Below, piece by piece: positions 1 to 8,026 of a DNA stretch of 64,000 bases; position 1 is the stretch's first letter; every line of letters begins with the position of its first letter. Source of the stretch: Flavobacterium sp. (GTDB lineage Bacteria; Bacteroidota; Bacteroidia; Flavobacteriales; Flavobacteriaceae); contig NZ_JAMWYY010000006.1 of the NCBI RefSeq assembly GCF_024305175.1, positions 21,753 to 85,752 on the forward strand, read 5' to 3'. The translations under genes and the position numbers were made by a program. The notes beneath the pieces were generated by a model that had not been told where the DNA came from, did no database searches, and was given only the letters and a program-made list of their open reading frames with translations.

Positions 1-642
1 AACTACCACAACCCCGAAAGGATGCATTTTGGCGTGCTTAGGGTATTAAATGACGACCGTGTAGAGGCCGGTATGGGTTTTGGCACCCACCCGCACGATA
101 ATATGGAGATTATCTCCATTCCGCTGGAAGGCGACCTTGAGCACCAGGACAGCATGGGTAATACTGCCGTAATTAAAAAAGGCGATATACAGGTTATGAG
201 CGCCGGTACCGGAATTTCTCACAGCGAGTATAACCGTAATAAAGACAAGCTTACAAAATTCCTTCAGATATGGGTGTTTCCCAACAAACGTAATGTTGCA
301 CCACGGTATGACCAGATAGCACTTAATGAAGCCGACAGGCACAACAAGCTGCAACAAATACTATCGCCTAACGCTGATGATGAAGGTGTATGGATACACC
401 AGGATGCGTGGTTCCATATGGGTAAGTTTGATAATGGCGTAAGCACTGATTATACTATTAAGAAAGAAGGCAATGGTGTGTATGCTTTTGTACTGGAAGG
501 CGATTTTACCATAAATGGTATAAGCCTTAACCGCCGCGACGGTCTTGGGATTTGGGAAACCAAAAAGCTGGATATTACAGCAGCATCCCAAGATGCAGAA
601 ATTTTACTTATGGAAGTGCCAATGGCGCTAAGGCAGTTTTAA
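1..642 (+). CDS. Pirin family protein (5' truncated by window edge)
   Basis: Cupin-fold pirin-type protein. The reading frame is open to base 1 and encodes NYHNPER before the first visible Met at base 22, which matches the interior of pirins, so the true start lies upstream of the window. The metal-site signature is visible as THPHDNMEI followed about 40 residues later by ISHSEYN; in characterised pirins such His and Glu residues bind Fe and some members act as quercetin 2,3-dioxygenases. The C-terminal second cupin half is present and ends normally at 642. A YceI gene follows after 37 bases on the same strand and could be co-transcribed. The family is clear; the substrate is unknown. Confidence 0.92.
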   Translation, partial: NYHNPERMHFGVLRVLNDDRVEAGMGFGTHPHDNMEIISIPLEGDLEHQDSMGNTAVIKKGDIQVMSAGTGISHSEYNRNKDKLTKFLQIWVFPNKRNVAPRYDQIALNEADRHNKLQQILSPNADDEGVWIHQDAWFHMGKFDNGVSTDYTIKKEGNGVYAFVLEGDFTINGISLNRRDGLGIWETKKLDITAASQDAEILLMEVPMALRQF

Positions 643-679
643 TGAATTAATAAATTAACAAATCTTCAAAATAATAGTT

Positions 680-1210
680 ATGAGCACAACAAAATGGGCG
701 GTTGACCCTTCACATTCAGAAATAGGTTTTAAGGTAAAACACATGATGTTTACTAACCTGTCAGGCAATTTTACAGCATTTGAAGCCGCTGCCGAAACAA
801 ATGATGAAAACTTTGATAACGCTTCTTTTACTTTCAGCGCAAAGGCAGATTCGGTAAACACAGGTAATGCTGACAGGGACGGGCACTTAAAAAGCGGTGA
901 TTTTTTTGATGCAGAGAACTATCCGGATATTACCTTTACCTCTACAGGTTTCAGTAAAAACCAGGGCGATTATTACACCCTAACAGGGGATTTAACCATA
1001 CACGGTGTAACTAAAAGCGTTACGCTTGATGCTGAATTTGGCGGTGTAGCAAAAGACCCGTGGGGTAATGTTAAGGCCGGGCTTTCTGTAACCGGAAAAA
1101 TAAACCGTAAAGACTTTGGCCTAACCTGGAACTCGGCACTCGAAACAGGCGGTGTACTGGTAGGCGAAGAAGTAAAGCTGAATATTGAGCTGCAATTTGT
1201 TAAGCATTAA
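680..1210 (+). CDS. YceI family protein
   Basis: 176-residue YceI-like lipocalin-fold protein that in relatives binds a polyisoprenoid or amide lipid in a beta-barrel. The N-terminal half carries the family pattern (WAVDPSHSEIGFKVKH, then DRDGHLKSGDFFDAENYP) and the C-terminal half carries the TIHGVTK and NRKDFGLTWN signatures. It has no signal peptide, unlike the E. coli periplasmic prototype, so a cytoplasmic location is inferred; this is common among Bacteroidota copies. It lies 37 bases downstream of the pirin gene, a pairing that suggests a shared stress or redox role, but that is inference. Confidence 0.92.
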   Translation: MSTTKWAVDPSHSEIGFKVKHMMFTNLSGNFTAFEAAAETNDENFDNASFTFSAKADSVNTGNADRDGHLKSGDFFDAENYPDITFTSTGFSKNQGDYYTLTGDLTIHGVTKSVTLDAEFGGVAKDPWGNVKAGLSVTGKINRKDFGLTWNSALETGGVLVGEEVKLNIELQFVKH

Positions 1211-1247
1211 TTAATAAGCTATTGACCATATAATGGGCTGTTTAAGT

Positions 1248-1322
1248 TTCCATTTCGACCTTGTGGAGAAATCTTTACACATTGAGATTTCTCAGCTTCA
1301 CGTTGTTACACTCGAAATGGAA
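1248..1322. repeat. Nested inverted repeat (intergenic cruciform element)
   Basis: Two perfect inverted repeats are nested. The outer arms are 11 bases (TTCCATTTCGA at 1248-1258 and its complement at 1312-1322). The inner arms are 9 bases (GAGAAATCT at 1266-1274 and its complement at 1285-1293). It lies between the convergent YceI and M23 genes. Pieces of the same sequence recur at 20812-20837, so it looks like a dispersed intergenic element rather than a simple terminator; it lacks a T-tail directly after the stem. Confidence 0.75.
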
Positions 1323-1339
1323 GCCTATACAGTCCTTTT

Positions 1340-2473
1340 TTATTTTATTTCACCGGCAAGGCTTTTGTGAAGAAAAGCCATTTTCCCGTTTCTCGTAATA
1401 ATATGCAGCCAGTCTTGGTGCTGTCCTAAAAGCTGAACTGTATCATTAGCGGTAAGCTGCCCGATAGCATTAAATGAAGTTGAAGGCCCCTGTCTTAAAT
1501 TGGCCGTTGCCTTTGCCTTTAATTGCGAAACATTGTAATTAAATGTAAATCCCGAAACTTCAGGTTTATCTGTCTTAAAAACAAATGGTAACGGGTTTAC
1601 TGCACCCCGCCCGGTGTAAATACCAAAGTGAAGGTGCGGAGGCGTAAACCTGGCATTACCTGTGTTGCCCACAAAACCAAGTGTGTCGCCTGTTTTTACA
1701 GTTGCACTGCCATCCACGGCTATACTGTCTAAATGGGCATAGTATAAAGACTTACCGAGCAATCCGTCACGCAGCCATACCTGCTTGCCGCCAAGCCCCC
1801 GCTCGCCAGTATAAGTTATAAAACCATCGGTAACCGCTACAACAGGTGTACCCTTTTTGGCAAAAATATCAATACCCTCATGCCGCCGCTTTCCACCGTC
1901 ACGCTCCATACCCCAAAAACTGCCTACATCGGAGTTGCCTTTTCCTGCTACGGGGAAATCATATTGCGGGCGTTTGTAAATACTAATAGTAAAAGGCGTA
2001 TCGGCTGCAATTTCGGGCTGGATGATAACTTTATAAGTGCCTGAAGATTCAGGTATATATTCAAGCCTTGTATGGTTTATAGCCGCTTTTTCGGATTTGG
2101 TTCTGTTAGTGTTTAACACTTCCATAAATACCCGTTGTGCTGAAGAGTCTTTTATAATTTCGGCAATAAGCACTTCGCCTTCTTCGAGTGTAATGTCATA
2201 CGTATAAACCTCATCAATATCCGCATTGAATTTCCCCTTTTCGACATAGGGGAGGTTTACCGAAATACTGTCGTTAAGTGCTGCCTGATAAGCATCATGC
2301 CAGTTGCTGTATGCCTGTTCGTTGTCTTTAAACTCCCTTTTATATATTTCACGTGCTGTTGGGTTAGTAATAGAGTCGGTTACTTTCTGAATACCGGAAC
2401 AGCCTGAACATTGCAATACCAGAAAAATTAAAAGTATTGTGCCGGCTAAATATATGTATATCCTGTTTTTCAC
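1340..2473 (-). CDS. M23 family metallopeptidase, probable lipoprotein, with C-terminal SH3-like domain
   Basis: 377-residue LytM-type endopeptidase expected to cleave peptidoglycan cross-bridges. The N-terminus has a basic start, a hydrophobic stretch and two cysteines (QCSGCSG), so a lipid anchor at one Cys is likely although the lipobox is relaxed. The middle region (about residues 60-170) resembles a pre-peptidase beta domain. The catalytic zinc motifs are intact: RRHEGIDIF (HxxxD) near residue 198 and HLHFG near residue 281. The last 65 residues (ATANLRQGPSTSFNAIG) form a bacterial SH3-like cell-wall binding module. It stands alone on the minus strand, 55 bases downstream of rluD, and could be read from the same transcript. 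Confidence 0.9.
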   Translation of the reverse strand: MKNRIYIYLAGTILLIFLVLQCSGCSGIQKVTDSITNPTAREIYKREFKDNEQAYSNWHDAYQAALNDSISVNLPYVEKGKFNADIDEVYTYDITLEEGEVLIAEIIKDSSAQRVFMEVLNTNRTKSEKAAINHTRLEYIPESSGTYKVIIQPEIAADTPFTISIYKRPQYDFPVAGKGNSDVGSFWGMERDGGKRRHEGIDIFAKKGTPVVAVTDGFITYTGERGLGGKQVWLRDGLLGKSLYYAHLDSIAVDGSATVKTGDTLGFVGNTGNARFTPPHLHFGIYTGRGAVNPLPFVFKTDKPEVSGFTFNYNVSQLKAKATANLRQGPSTSFNAIGQLTANDTVQLLGQHQDWLHIITRNGKMAFLHKSLAGEIK

Positions 2474-2528
2474 ACTTAATTTTAAGCATGAATTGTGCCA
2501 CTAAACGTTAAAAAAATTAACTGGGAAG

Positions 2529-3575
2529 CTACTCATCCCCCTCAAACTCACGCGATTTAGAATATACACGCCATTTTTCGATACACTCCTGCATATCGGC
2601 AGGTATCTCGGTATCAAAGCGTATAAACTCTTTTGTAACAGGGTGCTCAAAGCCAAGTGTTTTGGCGTGCAGTGCCTGGCGCGGCAATACTTTAAAGCAG
2701 TTCTCTATAAATTGTTTGTATTTAGTAAAGGTAGTACCTTTAAGGATGTTGTCGCCGCCATAGCGGGCATCATTAAAGAGTGTGTGCCCTATATACTTCA
2801 TGTGCACACGTATCTGGTGGGTGCGCCCTGTTTCGAGCTTGCACGAAACAAGGGTAACATAACCAAAACGTTCTATAACTTTGTAGTGTGTAACAGCAGG
2901 CTTGCCTTCGCTGCCATCGGGGTAAACCGTATTTTGCATCCTGTCTTTAGGGTGGCGGCCTATATGGCCTTCTATTGTACCGCTATCCTGCTCTACATTG
3001 CCCCAAACAAGCGCTATATATTCCCTCTCGCTTGTTTTTTCAGAAAACTGGCGCGTAAGGTGTGCCATAGCCTGCTCGGTTTTTGCAATAACCAAAAGCC
3101 CTGACGTGTCTTTATCGATACGGTGCACCAGCCCCGGCCTTTCGCTGCTGTTCATGGGCAGGTTCTCAAAATGGTAGGCCAGTGCATTAACCAGCGTGCC
3201 GGAATAGTTGCCGTGCCCGGGATGCACAACCATACCTGCGGGTTTATTTACCACAAGCAACTGGTCGTCTTCATATTCAATATCCAACGGAATATTCTCC
3301 GGTTCAAGCAGGTATTCATAAGGCGGATGCGAAAGCAGCACGCGCACCACATCATTAGCCTTAACTTTGTAATTCGATTTTACAGGAACATCATTAACAT
3401 AAATGTTACCTGCTGACGCAGCCTGCTGTATTTTATTGCGGGTGGCGTTCTCTACAAGGTTCATCAGGAATTTATCTACACGCAGGGGTGCCTGCCCCTT
3501 ACCTGCTTCAAAACGGAAATGTTCGTACAGTTCGTCTTCTTCCTGCTGCTCTATAATGGTATTAATTTTCTTCAA
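2529..3575 (-). CDS. rluD: RluA/RluD-family 23S rRNA pseudouridine synthase
   Basis: Converts uridines of 23S rRNA to pseudouridine. An S4 RNA-binding domain (LRVDKFLMNLVENATRNKIQ) precedes the catalytic domain with the HRIDKDTSGLLVIAKT motif, whose Asp is the catalytic residue, and the C-terminal LETGRTHQIRVHMKYIGH motif. I place the start at a TTG at 3575 (MKKINTIIEQQ), which overlaps the PASTA gene by 14 bases. The ATG at 3653 would add 26 basic residues read entirely inside the PASTA gene (92-base overlap), and the conserved part begins only after EEDELYEHF. The neighbours PASTA and ddl fit a conserved flavobacterial neighbourhood. Assigning RluD rather than another RluA paralogue rests on length and domain layout. 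Confidence 0.93.
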   Translation of the reverse strand: MKKINTIIEQQEEDELYEHFRFEAGKGQAPLRVDKFLMNLVENATRNKIQQAASAGNIYVNDVPVKSNYKVKANDVVRVLLSHPPYEYLLEPENIPLDIEYEDDQLLVVNKPAGMVVHPGHGNYSGTLVNALAYHFENLPMNSSERPGLVHRIDKDTSGLLVIAKTEQAMAHLTRQFSEKTSEREYIALVWGNVEQDSGTIEGHIGRHPKDRMQNTVYPDGSEGKPAVTHYKVIERFGYVTLVSCKLETGRTHQIRVHMKYIGHTLFNDARYGGDNILKGTTFTKYKQFIENCFKVLPRQALHAKTLGFEHPVTKEFIRFDTEIPADMQECIEKWRVYSKSREFEGDE

Positions 3576-4179
3576 CGATTTCTGTGTCTTGTGCGTTACT
3601 GTCTGTATCCTCTTCTTCCTCGGTATAGCCGGTTTTACCATCGCCAAGCACAAGGTCTATTTTACTTGCTTTCTTTACCATGTCGCCTGCTTTTAGCTTT
3701 TTGCCGTTCTGCGACATTTCAAGCACCACATCTTTAGCAAGATAGGGCTTATAAGTTACTTTACCTTCATCAAGCCCGGCGGCTTTTAATGTTGGTAAAG
3801 CCTGCCTGTAAGTTTTCTGTACGAGGTCGGGCACACGTATGTCGTTATATCCACCTGCATTTACTTTTATATACACCTTCCTGTTTTCCTTTACATTTAC
3901 GTTGGGCAGCGGGTCCTGCTGCACCACACTGTACGGCGGAAAGTCTTTATTAAAATCTACCGTATCAAGTACTACATACTCAAGATCTATCGCTTCAAGC
4001 GTTGTACCCACTTTCTCAACCGACATTTTAGCAAGGTTAGGCACGGGTATTTCCTGTCCGTGGTTGGTAGTGCTGTCCAGCCATTTAAGGGCTGCAAATA
4101 CTACTATTATAATAATGCCTACGGCTATGCCAAGCTGTATGACAAAAGTTTTACTCTTCAGGAAATTCTTTAGGCTCAT
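3562..4179 (-). CDS. PASTA domain-containing membrane protein
   Basis: 205 residues: a short cytoplasmic N-terminus, one transmembrane helix (about residues 12-30, IQLGIAVGIIIIVVFAALKW), then two PASTA domains (roughly 40-108 and 112-178, with IPVPNLAKMS and IRVPDLVQKTYRQA) and an acidic Glu/Asp-rich tail. PASTA domains bind muropeptides or beta-lactam-like ligands on penicillin-binding proteins and Ser/Thr kinases; here no kinase or transpeptidase domain is attached. It is divergent from ddl (101 bases apart) and its 3' end overlaps rluD. A role in envelope or peptidoglycan sensing is inferred from the domain and the ddl neighbour. Confidence 0.88.
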   Translation of the reverse strand: MSLKNFLKSKTFVIQLGIAVGIIIIVVFAALKWLDSTTNHGQEIPVPNLAKMSVEKVGTTLEAIDLEYVVLDTVDFNKDFPPYSVVQQDPLPNVNVKENRKVYIKVNAGGYNDIRVPDLVQKTYRQALPTLKAAGLDEGKVTYKPYLAKDVVLEMSQNGKKLKAGDMVKKASKIDLVLGDGKTGYTEEEEDTDSNAQDTEIVEEN

Positions 4180-4195
4180 GTATCCACAATTTTGG

Positions 4196-4203
4196 CAAAG
4201 ATA
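4196..4203 (-). promoter_or_regulatory. Possible -7 box of the PASTA-rluD transcript
   Basis: The minus strand reads TATCTTTG, a match to the Bacteroidota -7 consensus TAnnTTTG, 17 bases before the PASTA start codon. No good TTG is seen 19-20 bases further upstream, so this is a partial match. Confidence 0.4.
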
Positions 4204-4241
4204 TAAATAATACCAAACTTATAAGTTTGAATAAATAATGA

Positions 4242-4249
4242 TATTTTTG
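4242..4249 (+). promoter_or_regulatory. Possible -7 box of the ddl operon
   Basis: TATTTTTG fits TAnnTTTG and lies 31 bases before the ddl ATG, giving a leader of about 25 bases. The -33 position reads TTA rather than TTG. It is divergent from the PASTA -7 box at 4196. Confidence 0.4.
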
Positions 4250-4280
4250 TGTTTAACAAACCTAACACTAACGCAGGCCA

Positions 4281-5258
4281 ATGAAAAATGTTGCCATTAT
4301 TATGGGCGGGTACTCCAGCGAGTACCAAATATCAATTAAAAGCGGTAATGTTGTTTATAAATCGCTCGACAGGTCTAAATACCATCCATACAGGGTACAT
4401 ATATTACAAGAAAAATGGGTAATGGTGGATGATGATGAAAATGAATACCCTGTAAACAGGCACGACTTTTCGGTTGACCATGACGGACATAAGGTAACTT
4501 TTGATGTGGTTTTTAATGCCATACACGGCACACCGGGTGAAGACGGGCTTATACAAGCCTACCTGGAGCTGTTGGTCATACCGCAAACATCCTGCGGGTT
4601 TTACCAGGCGGGGCTTACTTTTAACAAGCGCGATTTGCTAAGCGTTTTAAAGCCTTATGGTATAAAAACTGCGGTTTCGCATTACATAAACCTGGGCGAT
4701 GTAATAGATGTTGAGGGTATATTAAGTAAAATAGGGCTGCCCTGCTTTGTTAAGCCAAATAAGTCCGGTTCAAGTTTTGGTATTTCTAAAGTTAAGGAGC
4801 AGGAAGAATTTATGCCTGCCATAGAGAAAGCTTTTAAAGAGGATAGCGAGATATTAATTGAGAGTTTTCTTGACGGAACAGAAGTTTCGGTAGGTGTTAT
4901 TAACTATAAGGGCGAAGTTAAGGTACTACCGATAACAGAAATTGTATCTGAAAATGAGTTTTTTGATTATGAGGCAAAGTACCTTGGGCAGTCGCAGGAA
5001 ATAACCCCTGCAAGGATAGATGATGATATGAGCGCAAAAGTAGCTGCAATAGCAAAAAAGGTATACCAGATACTGAAAATGGAAGGCTTTTCGCGCAGCG
5101 AATATATAATTGTAAATGGCGATCCACACCTGTTAGAAGTAAACACCGTGCCGGGTTTAACCGAAGAAAGCATACTGCCGCAACAGGCGCGCGAGGCGGG
5201 TATTACACTGCCTGAATTATTTGATAATGCCATACAACTGGCTTTAAGGAATAAGTAA
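4281..5258 (+). CDS. ddl: D-alanine--D-alanine ligase
   Basis: 325-residue ATP-grasp enzyme that joins two D-alanines for the peptidoglycan stem peptide. The N-terminal domain begins MKNVAIIMGGYSSEYQIS (the family's GG.S.E..IS motif). The Gly-rich nucleotide loop is PNKSGSSFGISKVK (about residue 158). The C-terminal EVNTVPGLTEESILPQQARE motif holds the metal-binding Glu and Asn. Length is normal. It heads a plus-strand run in which each following gene is within 12 bases or overlaps: the DUF433/DUF5615 pair, coaD, an M14 peptidase and an M50-like protein. Confidence 0.97.
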   Translation: MKNVAIIMGGYSSEYQISIKSGNVVYKSLDRSKYHPYRVHILQEKWVMVDDDENEYPVNRHDFSVDHDGHKVTFDVVFNAIHGTPGEDGLIQAYLELLVIPQTSCGFYQAGLTFNKRDLLSVLKPYGIKTAVSHYINLGDVIDVEGILSKIGLPCFVKPNKSGSSFGISKVKEQEEFMPAIEKAFKEDSEILIESFLDGTEVSVGVINYKGEVKVLPITEIVSENEFFDYEAKYLGQSQEITPARIDDDMSAKVAAIAKKVYQILKMEGFSRSEYIIVNGDPHLLEVNTVPGLTEESILPQQAREAGITLPELFDNAIQLALRNK

Positions 5259-5269
5259 AAAAATGAGTT

Positions 5270-5494
5270 ATGATAAATTATAAAGACTACATAACAATAG
5301 ATGCGAATATCAGGTTTGGTAAGCCTGTTATTTTGGGTACGCGAATAGCTGTATATGATGTTTTAAGCTGGTTTGCAAGCGGCATGACTGTTGAAGAAAT
5401 TATAGAAGATTATCCGGAACTAAATAAAGAGCAGATACAGGCATGTTTTGCCTATGCGGCAGACAAAGAACATAAAATAAGTATAGCTTCGTGA
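5270..5494 (+). CDS. DUF433 family protein, antitoxin-like
   Basis: 74-residue protein with the complete DUF433 pattern: a beta-hairpin with GKPVILGTRIAVYDVL followed by a helix-turn-helix-like part (MTVEEIIEDYPELNKEQIQACFAYA). DUF433 proteins are typically the antitoxin-like partners of PIN-like (VapC-related) DUF5615 proteins, and the next gene is exactly that, overlapping by 4 bases (GTGA). It starts 11 bases after ddl, so the pair is probably read with ddl and coaD. Whether it neutralises a toxin is inference from the family and arrangement. Confidence 0.88.
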   Translation: MINYKDYITIDANIRFGKPVILGTRIAVYDVLSWFASGMTVEEIIEDYPELNKEQIQACFAYAADKEHKISIAS

Positions 5495-5832
5495 AACTTT
5501 TATTTGACCAGAATATTTCTTTTAGAGTTATTTCGCGCATACAACACAATTTTAACGAGGCACAACAGGTTAGGCAGCTTGCATTAGAAAATGCATGGGA
5601 TACTACAATATGGCAGTATGCAAAAGATAATGACTATACAATTGTTACTTTTGATTCTGACTTTTTTGATTTATGCAGTATAAAAGGACATCCACCTAAA
5701 ATAATATGGCTCAGGTTGGGTAATACCTCAACAAATTATATTGCAGAAATAATTAACCAAAAGGCTGAAATAATTTCTGATTTTATAGAAAAACCAGAAT
5801 ATGAAAATATAGCCTGCTTAGAAATAAGATAA
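5491..5832 (+). CDS. DUF5615 family PIN-like protein, toxin-like
   Basis: 113 residues with a GTG start overlapping the DUF433 stop (GTGA). It begins KLLFDQNIS, the first acidic strand of DUF5615/PIN-like proteins, and has the second acidic cluster TIVTFDSDFFDL near residue 54, then PPKIIWLRLGN. PIN-domain relatives are Mg-dependent ribonucleases; the visible acidic residues are compatible with activity. Its stop codon directly abuts the coaD ATG with no gap, so translation of coaD may be coupled to this gene. Confidence 0.87.
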   Translation: MKLLFDQNISFRVISRIQHNFNEAQQVRQLALENAWDTTIWQYAKDNDYTIVTFDSDFFDLCSIKGHPPKIIWLRLGNTSTNYIAEIINQKAEIISDFIEKPEYENIACLEIR

Positions 5833-6288
5833 ATGAAAACAGCAGTATTCCCAGGGTCGTTTGACCCGATAACATTAGGCCACTATGACATTATAAAAAG
5901 AGGCGTTAAGCTCTTTGATAAGATAATTGTGGCCATAGGTGTAAATGCCGAAAAGAAATATATGTTCCCCATAGAAGAGCGCAAGCGTTTTATAGAGGAA
6001 GCCTTTAAGGATGAACCTAAAATTGAGGTTATTACTTATGAAGGCTTAACAATAGACCTTTGCCAGAAAGTAGGCGCTAAATTTATATTGCGCGGGCTGC
6101 GTAACCCTGCCGACTTCGAATTTGAAAAGGCTATTGCCCACACCAACCGGGAGCTTAGTAAAATAGAAACGGTATTCCTGCTTACGGCTGCGAGAACATC
6201 TTACATTAGTTCGAGCATAGTGCGCGATGTATTGCGTAACGGCGGTGATTATACCATACTGGTGCCTGACTCTGTCAGGGTAAAATAA
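5833..6288 (+). CDS. coaD: Pantetheine-phosphate adenylyltransferase
   Basis: 151 residues, normal length. Transfers AMP from ATP to 4'-phosphopantetheine in coenzyme A synthesis. The nucleotidyltransferase signature is FPGSFDPITLGHYDII (T/HxGH motif) at residues 6-21. The RGLRNPADFEFE segment and the C-terminal YISSSIVRDVLRNGGD (ISSS.VR motif) are conserved. It abuts the DUF5615 stop, and the M14 gene follows one base after its stop. The last pathway enzyme, coaE, is also in this window at 50.4-51.0 kb. Confidence 0.96.
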   Translation: MKTAVFPGSFDPITLGHYDIIKRGVKLFDKIIVAIGVNAEKKYMFPIEERKRFIEEAFKDEPKIEVITYEGLTIDLCQKVGAKFILRGLRNPADFEFEKAIAHTNRELSKIETVFLLTAARTSYISSSIVRDVLRNGGDYTILVPDSVRVK

Positions 6289-6289
6289 T

Positions 6290-8026
6290 ATGTATATGAG
6301 AATCCTGCTCCTGTTGTTTATCTTTTCTGCTAATCTTTTTGCACAAAAAAATATGTATTTAACGCCATACGAAAAAGGCAATGGCAACCAAACTGCCACC
6401 TATAATGAGGTTATTGCTTATTTTAAGCAACTGGATAACAGTTTTGAAAGCATCAGTATGCAGGAAATGGGCCTTACCGATAGTGGCGAGCCATTACATA
6501 TAGTTATTTATAATCCTGATAAGGTATTTGACTTTGATAAAATAGATAAAGAAAAAGCAGTACTTCTCATTAATAATGGCATTCACCCCGGCGAACCCGA
6601 TGGTATAGATGCTACAATGATGCTGTACCGCGATTTGGCAACAGGCAAAATTGCAGCACCAAGAAACACGGTAATTGTAAATATACCTGTTTATAATATT
6701 GGCGGTGCGCTTAACCGCAACCCGCATACCCGCGCCAACCAGAACGGCCCCGAAAGTTATGGCTTTCGCGGTAATGCCCGTAATTATGACCTGAACCGTG
6801 ATTTTGTTAAGTGCGATACCCGCAACGCGCGCAGCTTTGCAGCAATTTTTCATAAAGTACAGCCGGATATTTTTATAGATAACCACGTAAGCAATGGCGC
6901 CGACTACCAGTACACGCTCACCTATATTGAAACACATCATCAAAAGCTGGGCAGTAAACTCGGCGATTTTTTTACAGATGAAATGATGCCTGAAGTACTG
7001 GCTGCCCTTAAAAATAAAGGCATTGAGGCAACGCCTTATGTAAATGTACATGATGATATGCCGGATGGCGGTTTTGATAAGTTTATGGATCATCCGCGTT
7101 ATTCTACCGGTTATGCCTCGCTGTTTAATGTGCCTGGCTCTATGCCCGAAACACATATGCTAAAGGAATATCCGGCACGGGTAAAGGTTACGTATGAGTA
7201 TATGCTGGAATCGTTGCTGTACATAGACAAGAATAGTAAAAAGATAAAAACACTGCGCAACGAAAACCTCAATCAATTTAAACCTTCGCTAAACTATACA
7301 TTGCAATGGCAACCAGACCGCGAAAAGGTAACACAATTCCCTTTCCTGGGTTATGAAGGCGGTTATAAAAAGAGCGAAGTTACAGGTGCAGACAGGCTGT
7401 ATTATGACCGCAGCAAACCATTTAAAAAGGATGTTCCCTATTATACCGAATACAAACCGATTGTAAAAGTTGAAATTCCGGGAGAGTATATCATTCCGCA
7501 GCAATGGTGGGAAGTAATTGATCTTTTAAAACTGAACGGCATAAAAATGCAGCAATTAACCAAAGATGCCGAATTTAAAGTGGAGAGTTACCGCATTAAA
7601 AGTTATGAAACCTCATCTTATCCTTATGAAGGGCATTACCCGCACAGTAATGTTCAGGTAGAAAAAAGCTATGAAACAGTAAAGTTCAGGAAAGGAGATT
7701 ATATAGTAAGTACCAGCCAGCCCGGTGTAAAATATATTGTTGAAATGCTGGAGCCGCAGGGCATTGATTCTTTCTTTAACTGGAACTTTTTTGATGCCAT
7801 ACTGCAACAGAAAGAATATTTTTCTGCTTATGTGTTTGAGGATACCGCAGCGCAACTGCTTAAAGATAATGCAGCCTTAAGAGCAGAATTCGAAAAAAAG
7901 AAAGCAGAGGATAATAAATTTGCAGCCAGTCCCGAAGCACAACTCGACTGGATATACCGCCACTCTGAATATTATGAGAAATCTCATATGCAATATCCTG
8001 TATATCGCAAAATGAAGATGCTGTGA
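6290..8026 (+). CDS. M14 family zinc metallocarboxypeptidase, secreted
   Basis: 578 residues beginning with a signal peptide (MYMRILLLLFIFSANLFAQ; the Met at 6296 is an equally good start). The carboxypeptidase A-type zinc ligands are visible as NNGIHPGEPDG (HxxE) near residue 96 and FIDNHVSNGADYQ near residue 196, with NRNPHTRANQNGP between them. The extra C-terminal half (about residues 340-578) has no domain I can name. Such proteins in Bacteroidota are exported and trim peptides. It follows coaD by one base and overlaps the next membrane gene by 4 bases, so the two are probably translated together. Confidence 0.9.
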   Translation: MYMRILLLLFIFSANLFAQKNMYLTPYEKGNGNQTATYNEVIAYFKQLDNSFESISMQEMGLTDSGEPLHIVIYNPDKVFDFDKIDKEKAVLLINNGIHPGEPDGIDATMMLYRDLATGKIAAPRNTVIVNIPVYNIGGALNRNPHTRANQNGPESYGFRGNARNYDLNRDFVKCDTRNARSFAAIFHKVQPDIFIDNHVSNGADYQYTLTYIETHHQKLGSKLGDFFTDEMMPEVLAALKNKGIEATPYVNVHDDMPDGGFDKFMDHPRYSTGYASLFNVPGSMPETHMLKEYPARVKVTYEYMLESLLYIDKNSKKIKTLRNENLNQFKPSLNYTLQWQPDREKVTQFPFLGYEGGYKKSEVTGADRLYYDRSKPFKKDVPYYTEYKPIVKVEIPGEYIIPQQWWEVIDLLKLNGIKMQQLTKDAEFKVESYRIKSYETSSYPYEGHYPHSNVQVEKSYETVKFRKGDYIVSTSQPGVKYIVEMLEPQGIDSFFNWNFFDAILQQKEYFSAYVFEDTAAQLLKDNAALRAEFEKKKAEDNKFAASPEAQLDWIYRHSEYYEKSHMQYPVYRKMKML

